A stretch of 64,000 nt of DNA from NCBI GenBank assembly GCA_046349435.1, contig JAXMCI010000009.1:124001-188000 (forward strand), written 5' to 3'. The notes under the pieces were generated by a model. The model was not told the origin of the DNA. It did not search any database and saw only the letters and a list, made by a program, of their open reading frames with translations. Source of the DNA: JAXMCI01 sp046349435. GTDB taxonomy: Bacteria > Pseudomonadota > Alphaproteobacteria > Dongiales > Dongiaceae. Below are positions 1 through 8,591 of the stretch, one piece after another; position 1 is the first letter of the stretch, and each line of letters begins with the position of its first letter. The translations under genes and the position numbers were made by a program.

Positions 1-2
1 TC

Positions 3-1175
3 ACCGGCATGATGGCGAAGCTCGACGGCTTCTCGCGCTATGCCAGCGCCGAGGCCGCCGAGGACAACCGCGCCTCGCGCGAGGGCTTCGGCGGGGTCGG
101 CATCCGCATCTCGCTGGAGGACGGCAAGGTCCGCATCGTCTCGGTGATGCACTACACCCCGGCCGAGCGGGCCGGGCTGCAGAACGACGACGTCATCCAG
201 GCGATCGACGGCAAGCCGGTGGCCGGGCTCGACCAGCATGTGGTGGTGACCATGCTGCGCGGCCCGGTCGACAGCCGGGTGTCCCTGACGGTGCAGCGCG
301 GCAGCGAGACGACGCCGCGGCAGATGACGCTGACCCGGGCCCATGTGGTGCCGGAGACGGTGACCTACCGGCGCGAGGGCGACGTCGCCTACATCCGGAT
401 CTACAGCTTCAACCTGGAGACCGCCGACAGCCTGCGGCGCGAGATCAGCAACGCCCAGCAGGAGATCGGCCGCAAGCTCAAGGGCTACATCCTCGACCTG
501 CGCGGCGATCCCGGCGGGCTGCTCGACCAGGCAGTCGCCGTCTCCGACATGTTCCTCGATGCCGGGCACATCGTCTCGACCCACGGCCGGCATCCCGACA
601 GCCACCAGTATTTCGAGGCGACCGAGGGCGACATCACCGACGGCAAGCCGATCGTCGTGCTGGTCAATGGCGGCTCCGCCTCGGCCTCGGAGATCGTCGC
701 CGCCGCCCTGCAGGACAACGAGCGCGCGGTGCTGGTCGGCACCAACTCCTACGGCAAGGGCACCGTGCAGACGGTGCTGCGCATGCCCAATGACGGCGAG
801 CTGACCCTGACCTGGGCGCGCTTCCACGCGCCCTCGGGCTACACCCTCAACCATCTCGGCGTGCTGCCCTCGATCTGCACGACCCGGGCGGAGGACGCGC
901 GCGACGTGCGCGTCATGATGGCGGCCCTCAAGGACAACAAGGTGGCGGCGATCCCGACGGTGGTGCGCAACGCCACCAGCCCGACCGACGCGGCGGGGCT
1001 CGCCAAGCTGCGCATCGCCTGCCCCGCCCGCAAGGACGAGGGCCCGGTCGACCTCCAGGTCGCCCTCCAGGTGCTGTCCGAGCCGCGGCTCTATGCGCGG
1101 GCCGTGCACCTCGCCGACGTGCCCGGGCTGGCCGCCTCGGCGGCGCCCACCCTGCCGACGGTGGCGACGCCCTGA
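3..1175 (+). CDS. S41 family carboxy-terminal processing protease, 5' end cut by window
   Basis: Periplasmic or membrane-anchored serine protease of the CtpA/Prc family, which trims C termini of envelope proteins. The frame is open to the left edge, so the visible ATG at 9 is not necessarily the start and the signal peptide is missing. Counting from that ATG, a PDZ domain covers about residues 28-100. The S41 core follows, with GGSASASEIV containing the likely nucleophile S225, and SYGKGTVQ giving the general-base lysine K250, the Ser-Lys dyad spacing of this family. A short Pro/Ala-rich tail follows. The Nudix gene starts 5 bp after the stop, so the two are probably cotranscribed. Family assignment is firm; the exact ortholog (CtpA versus CtpB) is not. 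Confidence 0.93.
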   Translation, partial: TGMMAKLDGFSRYASAEAAEDNRASREGFGGVGIRISLEDGKVRIVSVMHYTPAERAGLQNDDVIQAIDGKPVAGLDQHVVVTMLRGPVDSRVSLTVQRGSETTPRQMTLTRAHVVPETVTYRREGDVAYIRIYSFNLETADSLRREISNAQQEIGRKLKGYILDLRGDPGGLLDQAVAVSDMFLDAGHIVSTHGRHPDSHQYFEATEGDITDGKPIVVLVNGGSASASEIVAAALQDNERAVLVGTNSYGKGTVQTVLRMPNDGELTLTWARFHAPSGYTLNHLGVLPSICTTRAEDARDVRVMMAALKDNKVAAIPTVVRNATSPTDAAGLAKLRIACPARKDEGPVDLQVALQVLSEPRLYARAVHLADVPGLAASAAPTLPTVATP

Positions 1176-1180
1176 ACGCG

Positions 1181-1864
1181 ATGACCGAGGCGCCGGCGGC
1201 GCGGACGGTCCGCCCGGTCGACGCCGCCGGGCTGGTGCTGATCCGCCAGGGCTCGGGCGAGCCCGAGCTGCTGATGGGCCGGCGCCACCGCCGGCACGTC
1301 TTCATGCCCAACATCTACGTCTTCCCGGGCGGCCGGCTCGACCCGGCCGACCGCCTGCCCTCCGGCTTTCCCGAGGCGCTGCCGCCGGCGACCGCCGCCG
1401 GCCTGCACCGCGGCGCCGGCCGCCGCGAGCCCATCGAGTTCGCCCGGGCGGCGGTGCGCGAGACGCTGGAGGAGACCGGGCTGCTGGTCGGCGCGCCGGA
1501 CGCCGCGCCGTGCGACAGCGACCATCCGGCCTGGGGCCGGTTCGCCCGCCAGGGCCTCGCCCCGGCCTTTGCCGCCCTCGGCTTCGTCTGCCGGGCGATC
1601 ACGCCGACCAGCTCCTCCCGCCGCTACAACACGCGCTTCCTGATGGTCGACGGCGCCTTGGTCGACGGCACGCTGGGCGGCGACGGCGAGCTCGAGGATC
1701 TCGCCTGGCGGCCGGCCGGCGCCTACCGCCATCTCGGGCTGGTCGACGTCACCGCCTATGTGCTGGCGGAGGCGCTGGCCCGCTGGCAGGCGCCCGGCGC
1801 CGGCCGGCCCGCCATGCTCCTCAGCTACCGCAACGAGGCGATGCGGCTGACGCCCCGGACTTGA
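1181..1864 (+). CDS. Nudix hydrolase family protein
   Basis: 227 aa. The Nudix fold is shown by FPGGRLDPADR followed, after an insertion of about 35 residues, by RETLEETG, the metal-binding REUXEE core (RAAVRETLEETGLLV). The insertion between the glycine and helix halves of the box is typical of the larger CoA-pyrophosphatase-like and NUDT19-like proteins rather than RppH or MutT. The substrate is not identifiable from sequence. The ATG at 1181 lies 5 bp after the protease stop. The last bases of the gene overlap the -35 element of the rpmG promoter. Confidence 0.85.
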   Translation: MTEAPAARTVRPVDAAGLVLIRQGSGEPELLMGRRHRRHVFMPNIYVFPGGRLDPADRLPSGFPEALPPATAAGLHRGAGRREPIEFARAAVRETLEETGLLVGAPDAAPCDSDHPAWGRFARQGLAPAFAALGFVCRAITPTSSSRRYNTRFLMVDGALVDGTLGGDGELEDLAWRPAGAYRHLGLVDVTAYVLAEALARWQAPGAGRPAMLLSYRNEAMRLTPRT

Positions 1865-1888
1865 CAGAAGGCCGGCCATGAGTATGGT
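1861..1888 (+). promoter_or_regulatory. Predicted sigma-70 promoter of rpmG
   Basis: TTGACA at 1861-1866 is a perfect -35 hexamer; TATGGT at 1883-1888 is an acceptable -10 after a 16-bp spacer. The ATG of rpmG follows at 1925. The -35 overlaps the Nudix stop codon, so rpmG can be transcribed on its own despite its tight packing behind the Nudix gene. Confidence 0.55.
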
Positions 1889-1924
1889 GCGCCGCTCGAT
1901 ATTCCGCCGTCGCGAGGCAGGCCC

Positions 1925-2092
1925 ATGGCCAAGCAGACCACCATCATGATCAAGCTGGTCAGCACCGCTGACACCGGCTTCTACTACGTCACCAAGAAGA
2001 ACCCCCGGACCTCGACCGAGAAGCTCGAGTTCCGCAAGTACGATCCGGTCGCGCGCAAGCACGTCGCCTTCAAGGAAGCGAAGATCAAGTAG
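1925..2092 (+). CDS. rpmG: 50S ribosomal protein L33 (bL33)
   Basis: 55 aa, the usual length of bL33. The protein reads MAKQTTIMIKLVSTADTGF and continues with YYVTKKNPR, the conserved tyrosine/lysine stretch of the family, ending in KEAKIK. It is a structural protein of the large ribosomal subunit. It lacks the CxxC zinc-ribbon pairs, so it is the zinc-independent (C-) form. It has its own promoter overlapping the upstream gene and a strong terminator 30 bp after the stop, making a monocistronic unit. Confidence 0.95.
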   Translation: MAKQTTIMIKLVSTADTGFYYVTKKNPRTSTEKLEFRKYDPVARKHVAFKEAKIK

Positions 2093-2121
2093 CTGCGGGC
2101 CGGCCGCGCCGATCGCTGGAG

Positions 2122-2147
2122 AAACCGCCCGGTCCCGGGCGGTTTTT
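2122..2147 (+). terminator. Rho-independent terminator after rpmG
   Basis: A perfect 10-bp stem (AAACCGCCCG / CGGGCGGTTT) with a 4-base loop, GTCC, ending in a run of five T. It sits between rpmG and the convergent divK gene and has A/T runs at both stem ends, so it may act on both strands. Confidence 0.9.
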
Positions 2148-2158
2148 CGTTTCCGCCC

Positions 2159-2581
2159 TCAGCCCGCCTCCTCGGCCGGCTTGCCGGCGAGCAGCTGCTC
2201 GACGGTGCGCAGGAAGTTGACCACCGAGATCGGCTTGGCCATGTAGGCCTCGCAGCCGCCGCGGCGGATCTTCTCCTCGTCGCCCTTCATCGCGAAGGCG
2301 GTGACGGCGATGATCGGGATGGCGCGCAGCGTGCTATCATCCTTGATCCATTTGGTGACCTCGAGCCCCGACACGCCGGGCAGCTGGATGTCCATCAGGA
2401 TCAGATCGGGATGGTGCTGCCGCGCCAGCTTCAGGGCTTCCAGCCCGTCGCGCGTCTCGAGCACGCGATAGCCCTGCACCTCGAGCAGGTCGCGGAACAG
2501 CTTCATGTTGAGCTCGTTGTCCTCGACAACCAGCACCGTCTTGGCGGTCGAAGCCGCCGGGCCGGTTGCGAGGTCGCTCAT
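2159..2581 (-). CDS. divK: Single-domain response regulator DivK
   Basis: 140 aa, one receiver domain and no output domain. The acidic pair is in VVEDNELNMKLFRD, the phosphoacceptor is D64 in LILMDIQLP, and the conserved Thr and Lys are in AVTAFAMKG and AYMAKPIS. The strings EDNELNMKLFRDLLE, SGLEVTKW and VTAFAMKGDEE are the hallmark of alphaproteobacterial DivK, which links DivJ and PleC kinases to CtrA control of cell division and polarity. The first 13 residues form a non-conserved extension. Its place beside dinB and rpmG recurs in alphaproteobacteria as far as I recall. It is convergent with rpmG across the terminator. Confidence 0.93.
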   Translation of the reverse strand: MSDLATGPAASTAKTVLVVEDNELNMKLFRDLLEVQGYRVLETRDGLEALKLARQHHPDLILMDIQLPGVSGLEVTKWIKDDSTLRAIPIIAVTAFAMKGDEEKIRRGGCEAYMAKPISVVNFLRTVEQLLAGKPAEEAG

Positions 2582-2676
2582 GTCGCCGATCCCCCTCTGC
2601 GCGCCGCGATCATCGGGGCCCCTCTAGCGCTAAGGCCGGACGCGGCGCCCGTCAAGCCCGGCGCGCGGCGGCCGCG

Positions 2677-3975
2677 ATGAGCGGGACCCCGATGAGCACG
2701 GCGGGGCTTCCCTTCCTGTGCCGCGACTGCGGCGCCGCCGGGCGGCAGCCGGCGGCGGTCCGCCGCTGCCCGGGCTGCGGCTCGCCGCGCCGGGTGGTCC
2801 ATGCCGAGCTCGACCGGCTCGCCGTCGCCCATATCGACTGCGACGCCTTCTACGCCAATGTCGAGAAGCGCGACGCCCCGGCGCTGCGCGACCGGCCGGT
2901 GATCGTCGGCGGCCGGCATCGCGGCGTGGTCCTGGCCGCCTGCTACGTCGCCCGGCTCTACGGCGTGCGCTCGGCGATGCCGATGTTCAAGGCGCTGGCC
3001 GCCTGCCCGGAGGCAGTGGTGGTGCCGCCCGACATGGCGAAGTACCGCCGGGTCGGCCACCAGATCCGCGCCATGATGCAGGCGCTGACCCCGCTGGTCG
3101 AGCCGCTGTCGATCGACGAGGCCTTCCTCGACCTCGCCGGCACCGAGCAGCTGCACCGCGCCTGGCCGGCGGCCAGCCTGGCGGCGCTGGCCCGGCGGAT
3201 CGAGCGCGAGGTCGGCGTCACCGTGTCGATCGGGCTCAGCTACAACAAGTTCCTCGCCAAGGTCGCCTCCGACCTCGACAAGCCGCGCGGCTTCGCGGTG
3301 ATCGGCCAGGCGGAGGCGGCGTCCTTCCTCGCGCCGCGCCCGGTCGACCTCATCTGGGGCGTCGGCAGCGCGCTGAAGGGCCGGCTGGCGCGCGACGGCA
3401 TCGCCCGCATCGGCCAGCTGCAGCAGCGCGACGAGGCCGAGCTGGTGGCGCGCTACGGCAGCATGGGGCGGCGGCTCGCCCGCTTCGCCCGCGGCATCGA
3501 CGACCGGCGGGTCGATCCCGACGCCCCGGCCCGCAGCGTCTCGGCCGAGACCACCTTCGACAGCGACCTCGCCGACCGGCAGGCGCTGGCCGCCGAGCTC
3601 TGGCCGCTCTGCGAGCGGGTGGCCGAGCGGCTGAAGCAGGGCGGGCTGGCGGCGCGCAACGTGGTGCTGAAGCTGAAGACCGCCGACTTCCGCATCCTCG
3701 CCCGCTCGCGCCGCCTGGAGACCCCGACGCAGCTCGCCGACCGGCTCTACCGGGTCGCCGCCGCGCTGCTCGCCGCCGAGGCTGACGGCCGGGCGTTCCG
3801 GCTGATCGGCGTCGGCACCGGCGACCTGGCGGCCGCCGCCGAGGCCGACCCGCCCGACCTGCTCGACCCCGCCGCCGAGCGCTCGGCCGAGGTCGAGCGG
3901 CTGATCGACCGGGTGCGGGCGGAGATCGGCGAGGACGCGATCCGGCTCGGTCGCGGCCTGCCGCGCCGCAGCTGA
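2677..3975 (+). CDS. dinB: DNA polymerase IV (Y-family translesion polymerase)
   Basis: 432 aa from the ATG at 2677; an in-frame ATG at 2692 is an alternative, and the frame is open further upstream without homologous residues. The N-terminal 35 residues carry a CRDC...CPGC cysteine set, a putative zinc knuckle often seen in the alphaproteobacterial DinB group. The palm follows with HIDCDAFYANVEKR (first metal ligands and steric gate), SIDEAFLDL (catalytic Asp-Glu), and YNKFLAKVASDLDKPRG, then the helix-hairpin-helix and little-finger regions. It performs error-prone bypass of damaged templates. divK lies divergently 95 bp upstream. Confidence 0.95.
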   Translation: MSGTPMSTAGLPFLCRDCGAAGRQPAAVRRCPGCGSPRRVVHAELDRLAVAHIDCDAFYANVEKRDAPALRDRPVIVGGRHRGVVLAACYVARLYGVRSAMPMFKALAACPEAVVVPPDMAKYRRVGHQIRAMMQALTPLVEPLSIDEAFLDLAGTEQLHRAWPAASLAALARRIEREVGVTVSIGLSYNKFLAKVASDLDKPRGFAVIGQAEAASFLAPRPVDLIWGVGSALKGRLARDGIARIGQLQQRDEAELVARYGSMGRRLARFARGIDDRRVDPDAPARSVSAETTFDSDLADRQALAAELWPLCERVAERLKQGGLAARNVVLKLKTADFRILARSRRLETPTQLADRLYRVAAALLAAEADGRAFRLIGVGTGDLAAAAEADPPDLLDPAAERSAEVERLIDRVRAEIGEDAIRLGRGLPRRS

Positions 3976-3982
3976 GCGGGGC

Positions 3983-4786
3983 TCAGCAGGAGGGCTTGAC
4001 CGGCGCGATCTGCTTCAGCTTCGCGATCACCCGGAAGTTGCCGTAGTCGATGCGCAGCTCCTCGACCACGCCGTTCTCGTGGATGCTGAGGCGCTGCTCG
4101 TTGGTCGGCTCGGCGGCCTGGCCCTCGGCGCTGAAATAGGCGAGCAGGATGGGCCAGGTGTCGCCGTTGAGCAGCGGCGAGGCGATGCCGGCCGGCTCCG
4201 CCGGCTTCCGCGGCTTGCCGATCACCGCGTTGACGCCGAACAGGCCCTTGTCGTCCGAGCCGTCGAACACCTCGCGCCACATCAGCGTGTCGCCGGCCTC
4301 GGCATGGCGCAGCAACTCCAGGCTGTGCGCCGTCGGGAACAGGGTACCGGCCGGCAGCTGCACCGTCTTGCGGCTGGGCAGGCTGTAGACCGCCCGCCCG
4401 GCCTTGCCCGGGGCGTCGAGCGCGGCCTCGCCGCGATACTGGTCGGCCATCTCGCCGTTCTGCAGGTCGCGCACCAGGAAGCGATACTTCAGGCCGTCCT
4501 TGGACTCCCAGGAAAGCAGGCTCCAGCCGATCTGCGCGCTCTCGTTGCTGCTGTAGGTCACCGTCATCAGCGACTTCTGGGTGACCGTCCAGCCGGAGCA
4601 GGAATCGGCCCACTCGAACTCCATCGAGCCCTGCACGTCGACCACGTCGCTCGCCGGGTTGGCGCTGTCGAGCGACAGCTCGTAGCTCGCGCGGTGCGGC
4701 GCGACCTGGGCGGCCGGCGCCGGGTTGGCGGCCGCGGCGACAATCAGCATCAGGACGGCGGCGGCGAGCCGCGCGGTCAGGGTCAT
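3983..4786 (-). CDS. eipB: EipB/DUF1849 family periplasmic cell-envelope integrity protein
   Basis: 267 aa. The start at 4786 was chosen because it gives a clean signal peptide (MTLTARLAAAVLMLIVAA, cleavage near PAPA-AQ); longer in-frame starts add a basic, non-signal extension. The mature protein matches the EipB (DUF1849) family, a seven-stranded beta-spiral protein of the alphaproteobacterial periplasm needed for envelope stability. Two cysteines, in ADSCSGW and at the C-terminal residue VKPSC, correspond to the conserved disulfide of the family. It is convergent with dinB with only 7 bp between the stops. Confidence 0.82.
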   Translation of the reverse strand: MTLTARLAAAVLMLIVAAAANPAPAAQVAPHRASYELSLDSANPASDVVDVQGSMEFEWADSCSGWTVTQKSLMTVTYSSNESAQIGWSLLSWESKDGLKYRFLVRDLQNGEMADQYRGEAALDAPGKAGRAVYSLPSRKTVQLPAGTLFPTAHSLELLRHAEAGDTLMWREVFDGSDDKGLFGVNAVIGKPRKPAEPAGIASPLLNGDTWPILLAYFSAEGQAAEPTNEQRLSIHENGVVEELRIDYGNFRVIAKLKQIAPVKPSC

Positions 4787-4847
4787 CCGAGAGCCATCCA
4801 GGGTCGTTGCCGGCAGAGGGCGTTGGCGAGCAAGAGCGCGGCGGATT

Positions 4848-4877
4848 TTGTCATGCTTCCCGGCGCGACGATAGTAT
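4848..4877 (+). promoter_or_regulatory. Possible sigma-70 promoter of the 2-hydroxyacid dehydrogenase gene
   Basis: TTGTCA at 4848-4853 and TAGTAT at 4872-4877 with an 18-bp spacer, 39 bp before the ATG at 4917, inside the 130-bp divergent gap shared with eipB. Match quality is moderate. Confidence 0.35.
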
Positions 4878-4916
4878 CGTCCGCGGCCGTTCGACCCGTC
4901 GCGACAGGATCCCGCC

Positions 4917-5882
4917 ATGACCGCCCGCCCCGTCATCTACGTCTCCCGCCGGCTGCCGCCCGCGGTCACCGAGCGGCTGATCCGCCACTTCGAGGCCCGG
5001 CTCAACCCGGAGGACCGGCTGCCCGACGCGGCCGCCCTGCTGGCCGGCGCGGCCGGCGCCGACGGGCTGCTGGTCTGCCCGACCGACAAGGTCAATGCCG
5101 AGGTGATCGGCCGGCTGCCCGACAGCATCCGCATCATCTCGACCTTCTCGGTCGGCTTCGACCATGTCGACTTGGCCGCGGCCAAGGCGCGCGGCCTGGT
5201 GGTGACCAACACGCCCGACGTGCTGACCGACGCCACCGCCGACTGCGCCATGCTGCTGCTGCTCGCCGCCGCGCGGCGCGCGCACGAGGGCGAGCGGCTG
5301 GTGCGCGAGGACCGCTGGGGCGCCTGGGCGCCGACCGGCATGCTGGGGACCCACCTCGGCGGCAAGCGGCTCGGCATCTACGGCATGGGCCGCATCGGCC
5401 AGGCGGTCGCCCGCCGCGCCCGCGCCTTCGACATGCAGATCCACTATCACGACCTCGCCCGGCTGCCGCCGGAGCGCGAGCAGGGCGCGGTCTACCACGA
5501 CACGCCGGAGCAGCTGCTGGCGGTCAGCCAGTTCCTCTCGCTGCACTGCCCGGCGACGCCGGAGACCCGCCGCTTCCTCGACCGCCGCCGCATCGCCCTG
5601 CTGCCGGACGGCGCCATCGTGGTCAACACGGCGCGCGGCGCTATCGTCGACGACGGCGCGCTGATCGAGGCGCTCAATTCCGGCAAGCTCGCCGCCGCCG
5701 GCCTCGACGTGTACGAGAACGAGCCGGCGATCGACCCGCGCTACCGCAGCGTCGAGAACTGCTTCCTGCTGCCGCATCTCGGCAGCGCCACCGTCGAGAC
5801 CCGCGACGCCATGGGCTTCAAGTGCCTCGACAGCCTGGCGGCCTTCTTCGCCGGCCGGCCGGTGCCGGACCGGGTTGTGTAG
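4917..5882 (+). CDS. D-2-hydroxyacid dehydrogenase (glyoxylate/hydroxypyruvate reductase type)
   Basis: 321 aa, normal length. The Rossmann dinucleotide motif is YGMGRIGQAVARRARAF (GxGxxG); the catalytic Arg is in NTARGAIVDD, the Glu in DVYENEP and the His in LPHLGSAT, completing the Arg-Glu-His set of the D-isomer-specific 2-hydroxyacid dehydrogenases. FSVGFDHVDL is typical of D-glycerate dehydrogenase/glyoxylate reductase members. It probably reduces glyoxylate or hydroxypyruvate with NAD(P)H in the cytosol, but the substrate within the family cannot be fixed by eye. Confidence 0.9.
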   Translation: MTARPVIYVSRRLPPAVTERLIRHFEARLNPEDRLPDAAALLAGAAGADGLLVCPTDKVNAEVIGRLPDSIRIISTFSVGFDHVDLAAAKARGLVVTNTPDVLTDATADCAMLLLLAAARRAHEGERLVREDRWGAWAPTGMLGTHLGGKRLGIYGMGRIGQAVARRARAFDMQIHYHDLARLPPEREQGAVYHDTPEQLLAVSQFLSLHCPATPETRRFLDRRRIALLPDGAIVVNTARGAIVDDGALIEALNSGKLAAAGLDVYENEPAIDPRYRSVENCFLLPHLGSATVETRDAMGFKCLDSLAAFFAGRPVPDRVV

Positions 5883-5904
5883 CCGTCCAGGCAATCCGTG
5901 CGAG

Positions 5905-5989
5905 CCTCATCCGTCGACAAGCTCAGGATCAGGCCATCGAGATCGCGCCCGTCTCTCTCACCTCGTCGTGAGCCTGTCGAAGGGCGAGG
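5905..5989. repeat. REP-like interspersed palindrome
   Basis: Two 29-bp arms (5905-5933 and 5961-5989) are inverted copies of each other with about 22 of 29 matching positions, separated by 27 bp. The core of each arm is TCGACA(A/G)GCTCA, the well-known REP-type sequence scattered between genes in many alphaproteobacteria. It lies between convergent genes (stop at 5882; stop at 6032). No RAYT transposase is present in the window. Confidence 0.7.
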
Positions 5990-6031
5990 TCGGCACGGCC
6001 GCGCCGCCATCGCGGCGCGAGGACAACGCTC

Positions 6032-7060
6032 CTATCTCGCCGGATTGCCCGCCGGCTGCTGCTGCGTGATGCAGTGGATGCCGCCGCCGCCGTAGAAGAT
6101 GTCGATGGCCGGCACCTGCACGACCTGGCGGTCGGGGAAGGCCTTCTGCAGCGTGTCGAAGGCGCGCTTGTCCTGCGGGTCCTCGAAGGCCGGCATCACC
6201 ACGCCGCCATTGGCGACGTAGAAGTTGATGTAGGAGAGCGGCATGCGCCGCCCGTCGTCGAGCAGGCGGCGGGCCGGCTGCTCGATCTCGATGATCTCGA
6301 GCGCGCGGCCCTGGGCGTCGCGCGCCGCGCGCAGCCGCGCCAGGTTCTCCGACAGCGCCGCGTGGTTGCCGTCGGTGCTGTCGTTGGTGGTCAGCGCCAG
6401 CACCACGCCCGGCCGCACGAAGCAGGCGATCTCGTCGACATGGCCGTCGGTGTCGTCGTCCTCCAGCCCGCCGCCGAGCCAGATCACCTTGCGCACGCCG
6501 AGATGCCGGGCGAACAGTTCCTCGACGTCGGCCCGCGCCATGCCCGGATTGCGGTTGGGATTGAGCAGGCAGCTCTCGGTGGTGAGCAGCGTGCCCTCGC
6601 CGTCGACATGGATGGCGCCGCCCTCCATCACCATCGGCACGGCGTAGCGGCGCATGTCGAGATGGGCGAGCACCGCCTCGGCGACCGCGCCGTCGCGCTC
6701 GTGGTCGGCATACTTGCCGCCCCAGGCGTTCCACAGCCAGTCGAGCCCGGCGACGTTGCCGCGGCCGTCGACCACGAAGGTCGGGCCGTTGTCGCGCATC
6801 CAGGAATCGTCGTGCGGCAGGGAGAAGGTGCTGATCCCCGACCCGGTGAGCAGCGACACCTCGGCGACGTTCTTCGGCTTGGTGATCATCGTCACCGGCT
6901 CGAAGCGGGCGATCGCCTCGGCGACCTCCGAATAGGCCTCGCGCGCCGCCTCGATGCGGTCGCCCCAGAGCTCGACGCGGCAGGGCCACTCCATCCAGCA
7001 GCGGCTGTGCGGCGCCCACTCCGCAGGCATGAAGAAGCCGTCATCGGCGGGATACGCCAC
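6032..7060 (-). CDS. aguA: Agmatine deiminase
   Basis: 342 aa starting at a GTG at 7060; the N terminus MAYPADDGFFMPAEWAPH matches the family, so the GTG is preferred to the ATG ten codons later. It is a pentein-fold guanidino-modifying hydrolase converting agmatine to N-carbamoylputrescine and ammonia. The catalytic cysteine is C330 in GGGGIHCITQQQP; substrate-site signatures are DDSWMRDNGPTF, GGGLEDDDTDGHVDE and TNDSTDGNH. No N-carbamoylputrescine amidohydrolase (nitrilase family) gene lies beside it. The amidase 100 bp upstream belongs to a different superfamily, so the next pathway step would have to be encoded elsewhere. Confidence 0.95.
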   Translation of the reverse strand: MAYPADDGFFMPAEWAPHSRCWMEWPCRVELWGDRIEAAREAYSEVAEAIARFEPVTMITKPKNVAEVSLLTGSGISTFSLPHDDSWMRDNGPTFVVDGRGNVAGLDWLWNAWGGKYADHERDGAVAEAVLAHLDMRRYAVPMVMEGGAIHVDGEGTLLTTESCLLNPNRNPGMARADVEELFARHLGVRKVIWLGGGLEDDDTDGHVDEIACFVRPGVVLALTTNDSTDGNHAALSENLARLRAARDAQGRALEIIEIEQPARRLLDDGRRMPLSYINFYVANGGVVMPAFEDPQDKRAFDTLQKAFPDRQVVQVPAIDIFYGGGGIHCITQQQPAGNPAR

Positions 7061-7160
7061 GTCCTTCCCTCTCGATTGTTGCCGGAAGCAGGGACTCTAG
7101 AGAGCGCCCGGCGCTTTTGCAATCGCCGGCCGCCGGCCTCGGCGGCGGCCTCGCGGCGGC

Positions 7161-8591
7161 TCAGGCGGCGACGTGGATCGGCGGCCGCCGGTCGCGCCAG
7201 GGCATCGCCTCCTCGAGCGCGCCGGCGATCCGGAACAGCCGCGCCTCGTCGCCGAAGCGGCCGACCAGCTGCAGCCCGAGCGGCAGGCCCTGCGGGCTCC
7301 AGCCGAGCGGCAGCGACATCGCCGGCTGGCCGGTCGCGTTGAACAGCGCGGTGAAGCTCTCGATCGGCGCGAGATGGTCGAACAGGTCCTTGACCGTCGC
7401 GCCCGGCTCGTCCAGCCGGTGCGCGTCGAGCGGCAGCGGCGGCACCGTCATGGTCGGCGTCAGCAGCAGGTCGACATCCCCGAAGAACGCGGCGACCTGG
7501 CGGGTGACGCGGTTGTACTCCGCCTCGGCATCGAGGAAGCGGACCGCGCCCAGCGCGATGCCCGCCTGGTAGACCGCCCAGGTGGTGGTCTGCAGCAGGC
7601 CCGGCGCCGGGGTCCGCCCGAGCGCCGCCGCGCCCGCCGCGATGCCGTGCGCGGTGTGGCCGCACCACAGGTCGATCTGCGCCGCCAGGAAGCTCTCGTA
7701 GTCGAAGCGCGGGCTGGCCTCGACCACCTCGTGGCCCATCGATTCCAGCAGGCGCGCCGTCGCGTGCGTCGCCGCGACGACGGCCGGGTCGACCGGCAGC
7801 CCGGACCAGGCGGTGGTCGTGAAGGCGATGCGGCAGGGCTCCGGCCGGGCGCCGACCTCGGCCAGCCACGGCCGCTCCGGCGGCGCGATCTCGAACGGGT
7901 CGCCGACCCCGGAGCCCGCTGTCGCGTCGAGCAGCGCGGCGCAATCGCGCACCGTGCGGGTCAGCATGAAGCCGATCGCCATGCCGCTGTAGGGATCGCC
8001 GTCACCGGGCGCGGCGCTGATCCGGCCCCGCGTCGGCTTCAGCCCGACCAGGCCGCAGCAGGAGGCCGGGTTGCGGATCGAGCCGCCGCCATCGCCGCCC
8101 TGCGCCACGGGCACGACGCCGGCCGCCACCGCCGCCGCGCCGCCGCCGGTGGAGCCCGCGGTGGAGCGCGCGGGATCCCAGGGATTGCGCGTGATCCCGC
8201 AGAGCGCCGAGACGGTGAGCGCGGCGAGCCCGAGCTCCGACGAGGCGGTGCGGCCGAGATTGACCAGGCCGGCCCGGCGCAGCCGGACCATCAGCTCGGA
8301 ATCCTCGTCCGGCGCATAGCCGGCGAAGAGCTTCGAGCCCATCTCGCCGCGCACCCCCTTCTCGATCGGGAAGTCCTTGACCAGCGTCGGCACGCCGCCG
8401 AACGGGCCGGCCGGCTCGGGCAGCCGCTCGAGCCGCTCCGGAAAGGTCTCGAGCACGGCATTGAGCCGCGGATTGACCTTCGCCGCCCCGGCGAGCGCCA
8501 GCGCGCCCAGCTCGCGCGGGGCGACCTCGCGCCGGCGCACCAGCTCGGCCAGCCCCAGCCCGTCCTGTCGCGCATATTCATCGAGCATCAT
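7161..8591 (-). CDS. Amidase signature (AS) family amidase
   Basis: 476 aa. The frame continues upstream, but the start at 8591 makes an ATGA overlap with the ABC ATPase stop, fitting translational coupling. The Ser-cisSer-Lys triad is visible: K72 in LVKDFP, S147 in AGSTGGGAA and S171 in GGDGGGSIRNPAS. It lacks any sign of a GatB partner nearby and diverges from GatA in length and C-terminal region, so a free-standing amide hydrolase is more likely. As the last gene of the peptide-import operon it probably acts on the imported amide or peptide. Confidence 0.88.
   Translation of the reverse strand: MMLDEYARQDGLGLAELVRRREVAPRELGALALAGAAKVNPRLNAVLETFPERLERLPEPAGPFGGVPTLVKDFPIEKGVRGEMGSKLFAGYAPDEDSELMVRLRRAGLVNLGRTASSELGLAALTVSALCGITRNPWDPARSTAGSTGGGAAAVAAGVVPVAQGGDGGGSIRNPASCCGLVGLKPTRGRISAAPGDGDPYSGMAIGFMLTRTVRDCAALLDATAGSGVGDPFEIAPPERPWLAEVGARPEPCRIAFTTTAWSGLPVDPAVVAATHATARLLESMGHEVVEASPRFDYESFLAAQIDLWCGHTAHGIAAGAAALGRTPAPGLLQTTTWAVYQAGIALGAVRFLDAEAEYNRVTRQVAAFFGDVDLLLTPTMTVPPLPLDAHRLDEPGATVKDLFDHLAPIESFTALFNATGQPAMSLPLGWSPQGLPLGLQLVGRFGDEARLFRIAGALEEAMPWRDRRPPIHVAA

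Noticed and set aside
2566..2676. 5' extension of dinB
   Set aside because: Open frame but outside the conserved N terminus; ATG 2677 gives the usual start of the Cys-containing domain.
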